From Dinghuibacter sp964544695 (lineage in GTDB: Bacteria; Bacteroidota; Bacteroidia; Chitinophagales; Chitinophagaceae): 64,000 nt of DNA. Position numbers and translations under genes: made by a program. The notes beneath the pieces are model-generated. The model searched no databases and was not told where the DNA came from. It was given only the letters and a program-made list of their open reading frames with translations. Below are positions 1 to 8,737 of this stretch, piece after piece (position 1 is the stretch's first letter; each line of letters opens with the position of its first letter). The DNA is taken from NCBI GenBank assembly GCA_964544695.1, contig CAZJDB010000216.1:1-64000 (forward strand), in the 5' to 3' direction.

Positions 1-363
1 CGTGCCGGTGACGGCGGGGGTGGAGACCGCGGCGGCTGTGGCGGCGGCGGCGGTGATCGCGGAGGCTATGGCGGCGGCGGTGATCGCGGCGGTGGAGGCT
101 ACAATCGCGACCGTGGTGGAGACCGCCCCGGATACGGCGGAGACCGCGGCGGCGATCGTCCTGGCTACGGCGGAGACCGCGGTAGCGATCGCCCCGGATA
201 CGGTGGAGACCGTGGTGGTGACCGTCCAGGCTACGGCAACGACCGTGGCGGTGACCGTGACTTCAACCGGGAACCACCCAAGGACCGCGATTACAATCGT
301 GAGCCACCCAGGCCCCGAAATAATGACGACCAGCCGGAAAAGGGTCCGGCACCTGAAGAATAG
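1..363 (+). CDS. C-terminal part of a Gly/Arg/Asp-rich (RGG-type) protein, 5' end outside window
   Basis: Reading from base 1 gives an open frame of 120 codons ending in TAG at 361-363. The product is low-complexity: Gly, Arg, Asp and Tyr dominate, four copies of an 11-residue unit DRGGDRPGYGG run from about residue 37 to 80, then two 10-residue units of the form DRDxNREPPx, and an acidic end (PAPEE). Tails like this are known on bacterial RNA-binding proteins, DEAD-box helicases and pseudouridine synthases, where they are disordered RNA-contacting arms; which of these lies upstream cannot be seen here. An overlapping frame starting at base 2 is also open but encodes an Ala/Val/Thr string typical of a shadow of RGG repeats. 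I am confident about the frame, not about the function. Confidence 0.7.
   Translation, partial: RAGDGGGGDRGGCGGGGGDRGGYGGGGDRGGGGYNRDRGGDRPGYGGDRGGDRPGYGGDRGSDRPGYGGDRGGDRPGYGNDRGGDRDFNREPPKDRDYNREPPRPRNNDDQPEKGPAPEE
109..240 (+). repeat. Tandem 33-bp coding repeat (four units)
   Basis: Four consecutive 33-base units encode DRGGDRPGYGG with small variation (one unit has S for G, the last ends in N). The copies differ mostly at third codon positions, so they are not very recent duplications. Confidence 0.75.
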
Positions 364-393
364 GGCACCGGAAGAATAAATTAGCTTAAGAAT

Positions 394-436
394 AAAAAAA
401 CGCGCCTCCAAAAATCATTTGCGAGGCGCGTTTTTT
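394..436. terminator. Bidirectional intrinsic terminator
   Basis: A perfect 8-bp stem, CGCGCCTC at 401-408 and GAGGCGCG at 423-430, has a 14-base loop. It is preceded by seven A (394-400) and followed by six T (431-436), so it can end transcripts from both sides. It lies between the Gly-rich gene on the plus strand and the permease gene that ends at 453 on the minus strand, exactly where a shared terminator is expected. Confidence 0.85.
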
Positions 437-452
437 ATTTGGGGCGACTTGG

Positions 453-2804
453 TCATTGCCGGCGCAGGCTGTCCACGGGGTTGGCCCGCGCCGCCCTCAG
501 CGCCAGCGATCCCACCGTCAGCAGGGACAATAAGGCAATGCCTAAACCCGCTCCCGCCAATATCCATGGACTCACATCGATTCGATAGGCGTATTGCTGC
601 AGCCAGTCATGCATCACCCACCACGAGACGGGCCACGCCAGGACCACCGCCAGCAGAACCAGGCGCAGGAAGTCGCGCGTCAGCAAGGTCGTGAGGTCCA
701 GGACTTCCGCCCCCAGGACTTTCCGGATTCCGATCTCCTTCGTCCTTGCCAGGGTGGAGAACGTTGCCAGGCCGAACAGGCCCAGGCAGGCTACTATGGT
801 GGCCAGCCCCGTGAAGATTCCCAGCAACCCGGCCATCCGGTCTTCCGATTGATAGAGCTTGTTGAAGGCATCATCGGCAAAAGAATACGAGAAGGGATGG
901 ATGGAAGGATACCGGTCATACACCTTTTTCATGTCCTCCAGGAGTGAGGGCAGGTAGGTTCGCTTATCGACCTTGACAAGGAGGCAGGCACCCCCCGCAA
1001 AGCGAAGTGTGTTCATTCCAATGATTCCCACGGGCTGTATATCCCTGGCCAGGGACTCATACGAAAAATCCCTTACCACGCCTGCGATGGTAACCGAGGG
1101 GGTATCTTCGAACCAACAGAGGCCCATCCCCCTTGGATCGGCCGGCAGACCCAGGTACCTGACTGCAGATTCGTTGAGGACAATGGGTGGATAGCGGGTT
1201 GCATGAGATCCGCCCGTGGGTGGGAATTTCCAGTGAATTTGCAGGAGTGGAAATAAGGAGGTGTCGCCGTTAATCAAGCGCAGGGACATCTTTTTCCCCT
1301 TGAAGGCACCCCCGTCCAGGGGAATGCTATACCCCCCGCCGAAAAGCCTGTACAGGGTCGTCGCGGTTTGTTGCACCCCGTGCAGGGAGGCTATATCCGC
1401 CCGGAAAGGTGCCTCGTGCTTTTCCAGCTCTTCATCATAAGGAATCATGACTATATTGTCGCGGTTGAGGCCGATGTCCTTGTGGACGAAAAAGTACAAT
1501 TGCTGCTTCATTACCGACAGGGAAATGATCAACCCGGTGGCAATGGTGAACTGCATTACCGTTAGTACTTTTCGGACGCGGGTCCCCTTGGGTGTTTCCG
1601 CTGGTTTCAGGGAGGAAAGGAACACGGAGGGATAACCGCCGGAGATCAGAATGGTCCCCAGCAGCAGGGCGGCAAAGGCGGCCAGTGCCGCGGGCGAATA
1701 ACCAAAGCCGGGATCGATCTCTACGTGAAGGAGGGCCAGGAAGGCCGACCTGGCCGACAGGTACAGGACCAGTCCGAGGAGGAACGCCAAGGCGGTGCAC
1801 AAGGCGGATTCCACGTAGAATTGGGCGATGAGGGTTCCCCGGCCGGCACCTAACGTTTTGCGTACACCGACTTCCCTGGCACGCACGGCCGCCCTGGCGG
1901 TAGCCAGGCTCATATAATTCATTAGGGCAAGCAAGAGGATCAGCAGGGCCACCAGGGAGAAAATTTTGAGGTAGGGGCGATTCGCTGCACGTCCCATATA
2001 GCCCCGCATATGATCCTGTCTGACGGGAGAAAGGGAATACGCAACGGCCGGCCCCTTTTGGGACGTTTTCACCTTTTCCATGACCCGTTCTACTCTGGGA
2101 ACATCCCTGGGATCCTTCAGCAGGACATAGGTCTTCAAATTCCCCGTCAGGAATTCGTTATCCCGGGTGAGCCACTGGTAGTCATCCATGTGGGCAAAAG
2201 AGGAAAGAGAACACACCGCATCGAAATCCAGGTAGGCGTTGGAGGGGAGTTCCGCGGCCACCCCCGTCACCTCGAAATCGTATTTTTTATTATACACCAG
2301 CACCTTGCCGATGGGGTTTTCTTTGCCAAAGAGCGTTGTCGCCAGGGATTTACCCAGTACGATGGACCAGGGCCTGGCCAGGGCAAGGGCCGGGTCGCCG
2401 CTGAGGAGGGGAAACGAAAACCGGGTGAAGAAATTGCCGTCGGCAAATATGGGCTTACGCGGGTTGAAGGCGCGTTTGGGATCGCTCTTGTCCGAAAGGG
2501 TCATCAGTTCGGGCCTCAGGTCGAGGCGCGTTATGCTCTCCACCTCGGGCGCATTTTCCGCCAGGATGATGCCTGCTGCATAGGAAGTGCCTTCGTAGGG
2601 CGTACCGCCCTTTTGTTGCGCGTACACGGCGAAAAGTCTGTTCCCCCTGGCTTCGAACCGGTCGAAGCTATATTCGTGGAGGACGTACAGGAGGATCAGC
2701 ATGCAGGCGCACAGGGCCAGGCCCAGTCCACCGATGTTGATGGCGCTGTACAGCGGGTTCTTGATCAGGCCTCTCCACGCGGTTTGTAAGTGGTTTCGGA
2801 ACAT
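453..2804 (-). CDS. FtsX/MacB-like ABC transporter permease (783 aa)
   Basis: An inner-membrane protein of the duplicated FtsX type common in Bacteroidota. A first transmembrane helix (about residues 20-43) is followed by a periplasmic MacB-core-like region, a three-helix FtsX domain starting near residue 280 that carries REVGVRKTLGA after its first helix, a second helix and periplasmic region, and a C-terminal FtsX domain with KEIGIRKVLGA. The duplicated motif shows that the protein contains both halves of a permease. No ATPase gene is adjacent, so the partner must be elsewhere. Proteins of this family are thought to move substrates or force across the envelope rather than import nutrients; substrate unknown. 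It is divergent from prpB, with only 41 bases between the two start codons. Confidence 0.85.
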   Translation of the reverse strand: MFRNHLQTAWRGLIKNPLYSAINIGGLGLALCACMLILLYVLHEYSFDRFEARGNRLFAVYAQQKGGTPYEGTSYAAGIILAENAPEVESITRLDLRPELMTLSDKSDPKRAFNPRKPIFADGNFFTRFSFPLLSGDPALALARPWSIVLGKSLATTLFGKENPIGKVLVYNKKYDFEVTGVAAELPSNAYLDFDAVCSLSSFAHMDDYQWLTRDNEFLTGNLKTYVLLKDPRDVPRVERVMEKVKTSQKGPAVAYSLSPVRQDHMRGYMGRAANRPYLKIFSLVALLILLLALMNYMSLATARAAVRAREVGVRKTLGAGRGTLIAQFYVESALCTALAFLLGLVLYLSARSAFLALLHVEIDPGFGYSPAALAAFAALLLGTILISGGYPSVFLSSLKPAETPKGTRVRKVLTVMQFTIATGLIISLSVMKQQLYFFVHKDIGLNRDNIVMIPYDEELEKHEAPFRADIASLHGVQQTATTLYRLFGGGYSIPLDGGAFKGKKMSLRLINGDTSLFPLLQIHWKFPPTGGSHATRYPPIVLNESAVRYLGLPADPRGMGLCWFEDTPSVTIAGVVRDFSYESLARDIQPVGIIGMNTLRFAGGACLLVKVDKRTYLPSLLEDMKKVYDRYPSIHPFSYSFADDAFNKLYQSEDRMAGLLGIFTGLATIVACLGLFGLATFSTLARTKEIGIRKVLGAEVLDLTTLLTRDFLRLVLLAVVLAWPVSWWVMHDWLQQYAYRIDVSPWILAGAGLGIALLSLLTVGSLALRAARANPVDSLRRQ

Positions 2805-2826
2805 ACTCGTAAGTTACATACTTTTG
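2794..2826 (+). promoter_or_regulatory. Promoter for prpBCD
   Basis: A perfect Bacteroidota -7 box TACTTTTG (TAnnTTTG) lies at 2819-2826. A TTTC at 2794-2797, 21 bases upstream, can serve as the -33 element. Transcription would start near 2830, giving a leader of only about 10-16 bases before the prpB start. The -33 region overlaps the first codons of the divergent permease gene. Confidence 0.6.
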
Positions 2827-2845
2827 CCCCCTAAACGATTTGTCG

Positions 2846-3715
2846 ATGCCCAATGGATTCCGTGATGCCATGCGCCACGAAAAACCCTTGCAAATTGTAG
2901 GAACCATCAACGCCAACCACGCCCTTCTCGCTACCCAGGCAGGCTTCAAAGCCATCTATTTATCGGGAGGCGGTGTCGCCGCCGGCTCCCTGGGCGTCCC
3001 CGACCTGGGCATCACCAACCTGAACGACGTCCTGATAGACATAGACCGCATTACGAACGTGACGGATACGCCGCTCCTCGTGGACGTGGACACGGGCTTC
3101 GGGCCTTCGGCTTTCAACGTGGCGCGTACCGTACGCGCCCTGATCAAGGCCGGGGCGGCTGCCCTCCACATCGAGGACCAGGTGGGCGCCAAACGCTGCG
3201 GGCACCGCCCGGGAAAGGAGGTCGTGTCACTGGAAGAAATGGTGGACCGGATCAAGGCCGCCGTCGACGCGCGGACCGACCCGGCCTTCGTCATCGGCGC
3301 GCGCACGGACGCCATTGCCGTGGAGGGCATGGACCGGGCCCTGGAACGCGCTGCCGCTTATGCGCAGGCGGGGGCCGATTTCATATTTGCCGAGGCCGTT
3401 CCGGAGCTGGCCGAATACAAGCGGTTTGCGGCCCTGGGGCTGCCGGTGTTGGCTAATATCACCGAATTCGGGATGACCCCGCTGTATACGGTGGAAGAGC
3501 TGCGCAGCGTAGGCGTCGGGCTCGTGCTGTATCCTTTGTCCGCTTTTCGCGCCGCCAACAAAGCGGCTGAAAATGTTTTTCAGGCGATCCGACGCGACGG
3601 CACGCAGCGAAACGTCGTCGATACGATGCAGACGCGCGCGGAGCTTTATGACAGTATCGGCTATTACGCCTACGAACAGAAACTCGATCAACTCTTCAAA
3701 AAAGATATTAAATGA
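2846..3715 (+). CDS. prpB: 2-methylisocitrate lyase
   Basis: Cleaves 2-methylisocitrate into pyruvate and succinate, the last step of the methylcitrate cycle for propionate breakdown, in the cytosol. The whole sequence follows the PrpB pattern: PLQIVGTINANHALL near the start, the substrate and magnesium region LVDVDTGFG, the signature KRCGH with the catalytic Cys near residue 118, and the C-terminal DTMQTRxELY. Length (289 aa) is normal for PrpB. I start at ATG 2846; a TTG at 2840 is in frame and would add two residues. The gene is first in prpBCD and overlaps prpC by four bases (ATGA), which suggests coupled translation. Confidence 0.95.
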   Translation: MPNGFRDAMRHEKPLQIVGTINANHALLATQAGFKAIYLSGGGVAAGSLGVPDLGITNLNDVLIDIDRITNVTDTPLLVDVDTGFGPSAFNVARTVRALIKAGAAALHIEDQVGAKRCGHRPGKEVVSLEEMVDRIKAAVDARTDPAFVIGARTDAIAVEGMDRALERAAAYAQAGADFIFAEAVPELAEYKRFAALGLPVLANITEFGMTPLYTVEELRSVGVGLVLYPLSAFRAANKAAENVFQAIRRDGTQRNVVDTMQTRAELYDSIGYYAYEQKLDQLFKKDIK

Positions 3716-4872
3716 GTACCGAAAACGCCACTGAGGCTGCTGGTTTCAAACCCAAGAAAAGCGTCGCATTATCGGGTGTCCCGGCTGGAAATACCGCCCT
3801 GAGCACCGTCGGACAAACAGGAAACGATCTCCACTATCGCGGCTATGATATCGCCGACCTTGCCGATCGCGCCACCTTCGAAGAAACCGCATACCTCCTG
3901 ATTTACGGCACGTTGCCCACGGCTGCCCAATTAAAGGCGTATCAAAAGCACCTCCAATCGCTGAGGGGCTTACCCGCCGCGGCTCGTCTCGTGCTGGAAC
4001 AATTGCCCCCGGCAACGCATCCGATGGATGTCCTGCGCACCTACACTTCCACCCTGGGCGCGTTACTTCCGGAAAAGGAAGAACACCCCGCCGCCGGCGC
4101 AAGGAACATCGCCGACAGGCTGCTGGCCAGTTATGCGTCCGCATTGCTTTATTGGTACCACTTTTCACACAATGGCGTCGTCATCGACGTGGAAACGGAT
4201 GATCCCACTATCGGCGCCCACTTCTTGCATCTCCTGCTCGGCAAGACGCCGCCGGCGACCTGGGAAAAAGCCATGCAGGTTTCTCTGAACCTTTACGCAG
4301 AGCACGAATTCAATGCCTCGACCTTCACCGCGCGCGTCATCGCCGGGACGGGATCGGATATGTATTCCGCCATCACGGGCGCTATCGGGGCCCTTCGGGG
4401 ACCCAAGCACGGGGGCGCCAATGAAGTAGCTTACGATATCCAAAGCCGTTATGCCTCCGTGGCGGAAGCGGAAGCCGATATCCGTGCGCGCCTTGAGAAG
4501 AAGGAAGTCATCATAGGCTTCGGGCATCCCGTGTATACGATCTCCGATCCCCGCAATAAGATCATCAAGGAAGTGGCCCGGGGGCTGGCGAATGAGGCAG
4601 GAGATACCCTCCTCTTCGACATCGCCGCAGCCCTGGAAACGCTGATGTGGGCCGAAAAGAAAATGTTCCCCAACCTGGATTGGTTTTCGGCCGTGTCGTA
4701 CCACCTGATGGGGGTTCCGACGGCTTTCTTCACGCCTTTGTTCGTGATCGCCCGCGTGACCGGATGGAGCGCACACGTCATCGAGCAAAGGGCCGACGGT
4801 AAGATCATTCGGCCGAGCGCCAATTATACGGGTCCTGAGAACCGCGCTTTTCCTCCAATAGAAAAAAGATAA
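3712..4872 (+). CDS. prpC: 2-methylcitrate synthase
   Basis: Condenses propionyl-CoA with oxaloacetate to 2-methylcitrate. The 386-residue protein has the citrate-synthase catalytic set: His233 in PKHGGANE, His272 in GFGHPVY and Asp323 in NLDWFSAVSY. The last motif and the end (AHVIEQRxDxKIIRPSANYxGP) resemble PrpC more than the larger hexameric citrate synthases, and its place between prpB and prpD settles the choice. It may keep some citrate synthase activity, as known PrpC enzymes do. Start ATG overlaps the prpB stop. Confidence 0.93.
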   Translation: MSTENATEAAGFKPKKSVALSGVPAGNTALSTVGQTGNDLHYRGYDIADLADRATFEETAYLLIYGTLPTAAQLKAYQKHLQSLRGLPAAARLVLEQLPPATHPMDVLRTYTSTLGALLPEKEEHPAAGARNIADRLLASYASALLYWYHFSHNGVVIDVETDDPTIGAHFLHLLLGKTPPATWEKAMQVSLNLYAEHEFNASTFTARVIAGTGSDMYSAITGAIGALRGPKHGGANEVAYDIQSRYASVAEAEADIRARLEKKEVIIGFGHPVYTISDPRNKIIKEVARGLANEAGDTLLFDIAAALETLMWAEKKMFPNLDWFSAVSYHLMGVPTAFFTPLFVIARVTGWSAHVIEQRADGKIIRPSANYTGPENRAFPPIEKR

Positions 4873-4874
4873 GC

Positions 4875-6281
4875 ATGCAACCTGACCAAGTCCTGGTCGA
4901 CATCGTCGACTATGTTCTTCATTATGACAACATCAGTGAACTTGCCCACAGCACGGCCCACTATTGCCTCCTGGACACCATTGGTTGTGGCCTTGAAGCC
5001 CTGACCTATCCCGCCTGCACGAAGTTGCTCGGGCCCATCGTGCCGGGCGCAAGCATGCCGGGCGGTGCGCGTGTCCCGGGCACGTCCTACGAACTCGACC
5101 CGGTGCAGGCGGCGTTCAACATCGGCGCCATTATCCGCTGGCTGGACTTCAACGATACATGGCTCGCCGCCGAATGGGGACATCCTTCGGATAACCTGGG
5201 CGGCATCCTGGCTACGGCCGATTGGTTGTCGCGCAACGGGTCGCCGATCACCATGGGCGCTGTGCTCGATGCCATGATCCGCGCGCATGAAATCCAGGGA
5301 ATACTGGCTTTGGAAAATTCGTTCAACCGCGTCGGTTTGGATCACGTCGTGTTGGTGAAAGTTGCTTCCACGGCGGTAGTGGGTCGCCTCTTGGGAATGA
5401 GCAGGGATGAACTCATCAATGCGTTGAGTCTGGCCTTCGTCGACGGACAATCGCTACGCACGTATCGCCACGCGCCCAATACGGGCAGCCGCAAGTCCTG
5501 GGCCGCAGGCGACGCGACCTCCAGGGCGGTGCGCCTGGCGTTGATCGCGCGCACCGGGGAGATGGGATATCCAACCGTGCTGACGGCGAAAACGTGGGGA
5601 TTCTATGACGTGTCGTTCAAGGGTAAGCCCTTTACCTTCCAGCGTCCATACGGGAGTTATGTGATGGAGAATGTCCTTTTCAAAATATCTTTCCCGGCGG
5701 AGTTCCATGCGCAAACGGCAGCAGAGGCGGCGATGATATTACATGGCGTCAACACGGATGATATTGCACACATCCGGATACGCACGCACGAGGCGGCCAT
5801 TCGGATCATCGACAAGAAGGGTCCGTTGAACAATCCCGCCGACCGCGACCATTGCATTCAATACATGATAGCCATTCCGCTGTTGTTCGGTCGCCTCACC
5901 GCAGCCGATTACGAAGATGCCGTAGCGGCTGATCCCCGTATCGATGCGCTGCGCGACAAGATGGAATGCGTGGAGGACCCGCAATTCACGCGTGACTACC
6001 ACGATCCCGAAAAGCGCTCCATCGCCAACGCGCTTACAATAACCCTGAAAGACGGTACCGTATTGGACGAAGTGGTGGTGGAATATCCGATAGGCCACAA
6101 GCGGCGGCGCGCGGAAGGTATTCCCAAACTTCTCGATAAGTTCCGTACCAACCTGGCGCGCATCTATGCGGCCAAACAGCAAGCCGAGGTGCTGGCCAAA
6201 TCATTGGACTACCATACACTGGTGTCATTGACCGTCCACCAATGGATGGACTCACTGACCGTTCCTGCTGTCCGTTTTTGA
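4875..6281 (+). CDS. prpD: 2-methylcitrate dehydratase (MmgE/PrpD family)
   Basis: Dehydrates 2-methylcitrate to 2-methylaconitate (the cis form in classical PrpD), which an aconitase then rehydrates for PrpB. The 468-residue length fits PrpD (about 480). Visible family features include the region DTIGCGLEAL near residue 36, the conserved WLDFNDTWLAAEWGHPSDN near residue 90 and a His/Lys-rich KEKR-like hydrating segment toward the C-terminus (EYPIGHKRRR). It begins two bases after prpC. No acnD, prpF, prpE or prpR lies next to the operon, so activation of propionate and isomerisation must use enzymes encoded elsewhere. Confidence 0.92.
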   Translation: MQPDQVLVDIVDYVLHYDNISELAHSTAHYCLLDTIGCGLEALTYPACTKLLGPIVPGASMPGGARVPGTSYELDPVQAAFNIGAIIRWLDFNDTWLAAEWGHPSDNLGGILATADWLSRNGSPITMGAVLDAMIRAHEIQGILALENSFNRVGLDHVVLVKVASTAVVGRLLGMSRDELINALSLAFVDGQSLRTYRHAPNTGSRKSWAAGDATSRAVRLALIARTGEMGYPTVLTAKTWGFYDVSFKGKPFTFQRPYGSYVMENVLFKISFPAEFHAQTAAEAAMILHGVNTDDIAHIRIRTHEAAIRIIDKKGPLNNPADRDHCIQYMIAIPLLFGRLTAADYEDAVAADPRIDALRDKMECVEDPQFTRDYHDPEKRSIANALTITLKDGTVLDEVVVEYPIGHKRRRAEGIPKLLDKFRTNLARIYAAKQQAEVLAKSLDYHTLVSLTVHQWMDSLTVPAVRF

Positions 6282-6286
6282 TACAC

Positions 6287-6308
6287 TTATTATTACGTAA
6301 GATAATAA
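6287..6308. promoter_or_regulatory. AT-rich dyad upstream of tandem permease genes
   Basis: Inverted arms TTATTAT (6287-6293) and ATAATAA (6302-6308) flank an 8-base centre that contains TTACGTAA. It sits 46 bases before the permease start at 6355 and just after the prpD stop. With no G/C-rich stem and no T tract it is not an intrinsic terminator; an operator is the better reading. The same half-site occurs in the dyad at 40153-40180, in front of another permease of the same family. Confidence 0.4.
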
Positions 6309-6354
6309 AAATCAACATTTTGCGGGTTGGCCGGATTTTCGCAGCCAGCCTGGT

Positions 6355-8730
6355 ATGCTGAAAAATTTCTTTACCCTTGCCTCGAGGAACCTCCTCAAGA
6401 ACAAGGCCTACTCCGCCATCAACATTTTCGGCCTCGCTCTGGGCATGGCCGTCGCTCTGCTGATCGGTTTGTGGATTTGGGACGGGCTTTCCTATAACCA
6501 TTACCATAAGAACCACGCCACGATTGCGGAGGTCAAGACCCTCCAGACCTTCAACGGGGTCAGGGACGCGGGGCAGGCGGTATCCCATCCGGTGGGCATC
6601 GAATTGAGGACCAAGTGGACCTCGCTGTTCCGGACGGTCACCATGGCCACCTGGGATGAAACGCACATCCTGGCGCTGGGTGACAAGAAGCTAAACGAAA
6701 AGGGACTGGGCGTTCAACCCGAATTCCCCGCCATGATGTCGGTCCGGATGACGGAGGGGAAAGTCGATGCCTTGAATGACGTGAGCTCCATCCTGATCAG
6801 TGTGTCCATGGCCCGTGAATATTTCGGAAACGAGGACCCCATGGGGAAGACGCTGCGCCTGGACAACAAGACGGACCTGAAAGTCGCCGGTGTCTTCGAG
6901 GATCTGCCCAAGAATACCACGTTCAACGAATCCAAATACTTTTATGCCTGGGACAAATACGTGTCCCTTCAATCATGGATGAAGGGCACCGAAACGCAAT
7001 GGGGGAACCATAGCTGGAGGCTATACGTACAATTGCAGCCGAATGTGGGCATGGCCCAGGCGGACAAGGCGATCAGGGGCATCGTGCGTCCCCACGACAA
7101 GGACGGGAATGAAGAACTAACCTTGGAGCCCATGGACAAATGGTACCTTACCGACACCTGGAAAAACGGGAAGTTCGATGAAGGTCGCATCCAGTTCGTC
7201 TGGCTCTTCGGGATCATCGGTGTATTCGTGTTGCTGCTGGCTTGTATCAACTTCATGAACCTTTCTACGGCGCGTAGCGAGCGCCGCGCCAGGGAGATCG
7301 GCATCCGCAAAACGCTTGGCTCCCGGCGTGCGCAGGTCATCGGACAGTTGCTGAGCGAATCGCTGCTGGTGGCCTTGCTGGCATTGCTCCTGTCCCTCGC
7401 GCTGGTGGGCCTGTCACTGCCTTACTTCAACGCGATTTCGGAAAAGGATATGCATATTCCGTGGGGGAGTGGGGTTTTCTGGGCGCTCGTCGGCGGATTC
7501 ACGGTATTTACAGGGTTGATTGCAGGCAGCTATCCCGCCTTGTACCTCTCCGGCTTCCAGCCCATTAAGGTGCTGAAGGGCACTTTCCGCGTGGGCAAGC
7601 TGGCTTCCCTGCCCCGGAAAGTCCTGGTCGTCATCCAATTCACGGTGTCGGTCAGCCTCATCATCGGGACCCTCATCGTCTTCAGACAAATCGAGTTTGC
7701 CAAGAACCGTCCTGTCGGCTATTCCCGACAGGGACTGATCGTACTGGACATCAATACGCCGGATATTTATGGGCATTACAACGCCTTGCGGGACGACATG
7801 CTGGCCTCGGGGGGCGTGGCGGATATGACCGAGTCGAACAGCGAAATGACGTATGTTTCCAGCAACCAGATCGGTTTTGACTGGCCCGGGAAGGACCCTA
7901 ATACACAACCTTTGTTCGGCACCGTCTCGGTGACGCACGACTACGGCAAGACCGTGGGCTGGTCCATCAAGGAGGGCCGCGATTTTTCCAGGAACTTCAC
8001 CACGGACAGCACCGGCTTCATCCTGAACGAGTCCGCCGTGAAGCTGATGGGCATCACCCATCCCGTGGGCACGAAAGTGAAATGGGGGGACACCCAATAC
8101 TTTACCGTCATCGGGGTCGTCCACGATATGGTCATGGAATCCCCGTACGAAAAGGTTCAACCCACGATTTTTTTCATCAGTTATGGGTGGACCTCTTCCA
8201 TCCTCGTCCGCCTGAACCCCAACCTGAGCGTCAGTGATGCCCTGGCGAAGATCGAGCCCGTGTTCCGGAAGCATAATCCGGCCAGCCCTTTTACTTACCG
8301 CTTTACCGACCAGGACTACGCGAAGAAGTTCGCGGATGAACAACGCATCGGTCACCTGGCGGGGATATTCTCGATACTGGCCATTATCATTTCGTGCCTG
8401 GGGCTCTTCGGCCTCGCAAGTTTCGTTGCCGAACAGCGTACCAAGGAAATGGGCGTCCGGAAAGTCCTGGGGGCTTCGATCTATAACATATGGTCACTAT
8501 TGTCGCGCGAGTTTGTGCTGCTGGTGTTGTTGTCCTGCGCCATCGCCACGCCCATTTCCTGGTATTACATGGTGAAGTGGTTGGCAAAGTATGAGTACCA
8601 AACGCCCATTTCAGGTTGGATATTTATCGGGGCCGGCCTCGGGGCATTGATCATCACTCTGGCAACGGTAAGCTATCAGGCCATCAAGGCCGCCCTGGCA
8701 AATCCGGTGAAAAGCTTACGTACAGAATAA
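6355..8730 (+). CDS. FtsX/MacB-like ABC transporter permease, tandem copy 1 (791 aa)
   Basis: Same architecture as the permease at 453-2804: N-terminal helix (about residues 20-42), periplasmic domain, FtsX domain with the motif REIGIRKTLGSRR, a second helix and periplasmic domain, and a C-terminal FtsX domain with KEMGVRKVLGA. It is the first of two adjacent paralogues separated by seven bases, almost certainly co-transcribed. The membrane parts of the two copies are nearly identical, while the second periplasmic segment (about residues 490-530) differs. Such pairs may form a heterodimeric permease or be a recent duplication; substrate unknown and no ATPase gene is nearby. Confidence 0.87.
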   Translation: MLKNFFTLASRNLLKNKAYSAINIFGLALGMAVALLIGLWIWDGLSYNHYHKNHATIAEVKTLQTFNGVRDAGQAVSHPVGIELRTKWTSLFRTVTMATWDETHILALGDKKLNEKGLGVQPEFPAMMSVRMTEGKVDALNDVSSILISVSMAREYFGNEDPMGKTLRLDNKTDLKVAGVFEDLPKNTTFNESKYFYAWDKYVSLQSWMKGTETQWGNHSWRLYVQLQPNVGMAQADKAIRGIVRPHDKDGNEELTLEPMDKWYLTDTWKNGKFDEGRIQFVWLFGIIGVFVLLLACINFMNLSTARSERRAREIGIRKTLGSRRAQVIGQLLSESLLVALLALLLSLALVGLSLPYFNAISEKDMHIPWGSGVFWALVGGFTVFTGLIAGSYPALYLSGFQPIKVLKGTFRVGKLASLPRKVLVVIQFTVSVSLIIGTLIVFRQIEFAKNRPVGYSRQGLIVLDINTPDIYGHYNALRDDMLASGGVADMTESNSEMTYVSSNQIGFDWPGKDPNTQPLFGTVSVTHDYGKTVGWSIKEGRDFSRNFTTDSTGFILNESAVKLMGITHPVGTKVKWGDTQYFTVIGVVHDMVMESPYEKVQPTIFFISYGWTSSILVRLNPNLSVSDALAKIEPVFRKHNPASPFTYRFTDQDYAKKFADEQRIGHLAGIFSILAIIISCLGLFGLASFVAEQRTKEMGVRKVLGASIYNIWSLLSREFVLLVLLSCAIATPISWYYMVKWLAKYEYQTPISGWIFIGAGLGALIITLATVSYQAIKAALANPVKSLRTE

Positions 8731-8737
8731 CCATTTT

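Noticed and set aside
2..379. A 125-codon open frame overlapping the Gly-rich gene start
   Set aside because: It encodes an Ala/Val/Thr string that is the expected shadow of RGG-coding repeats; the frame from base 1 gives a sensible RGG protein with a clean stop.
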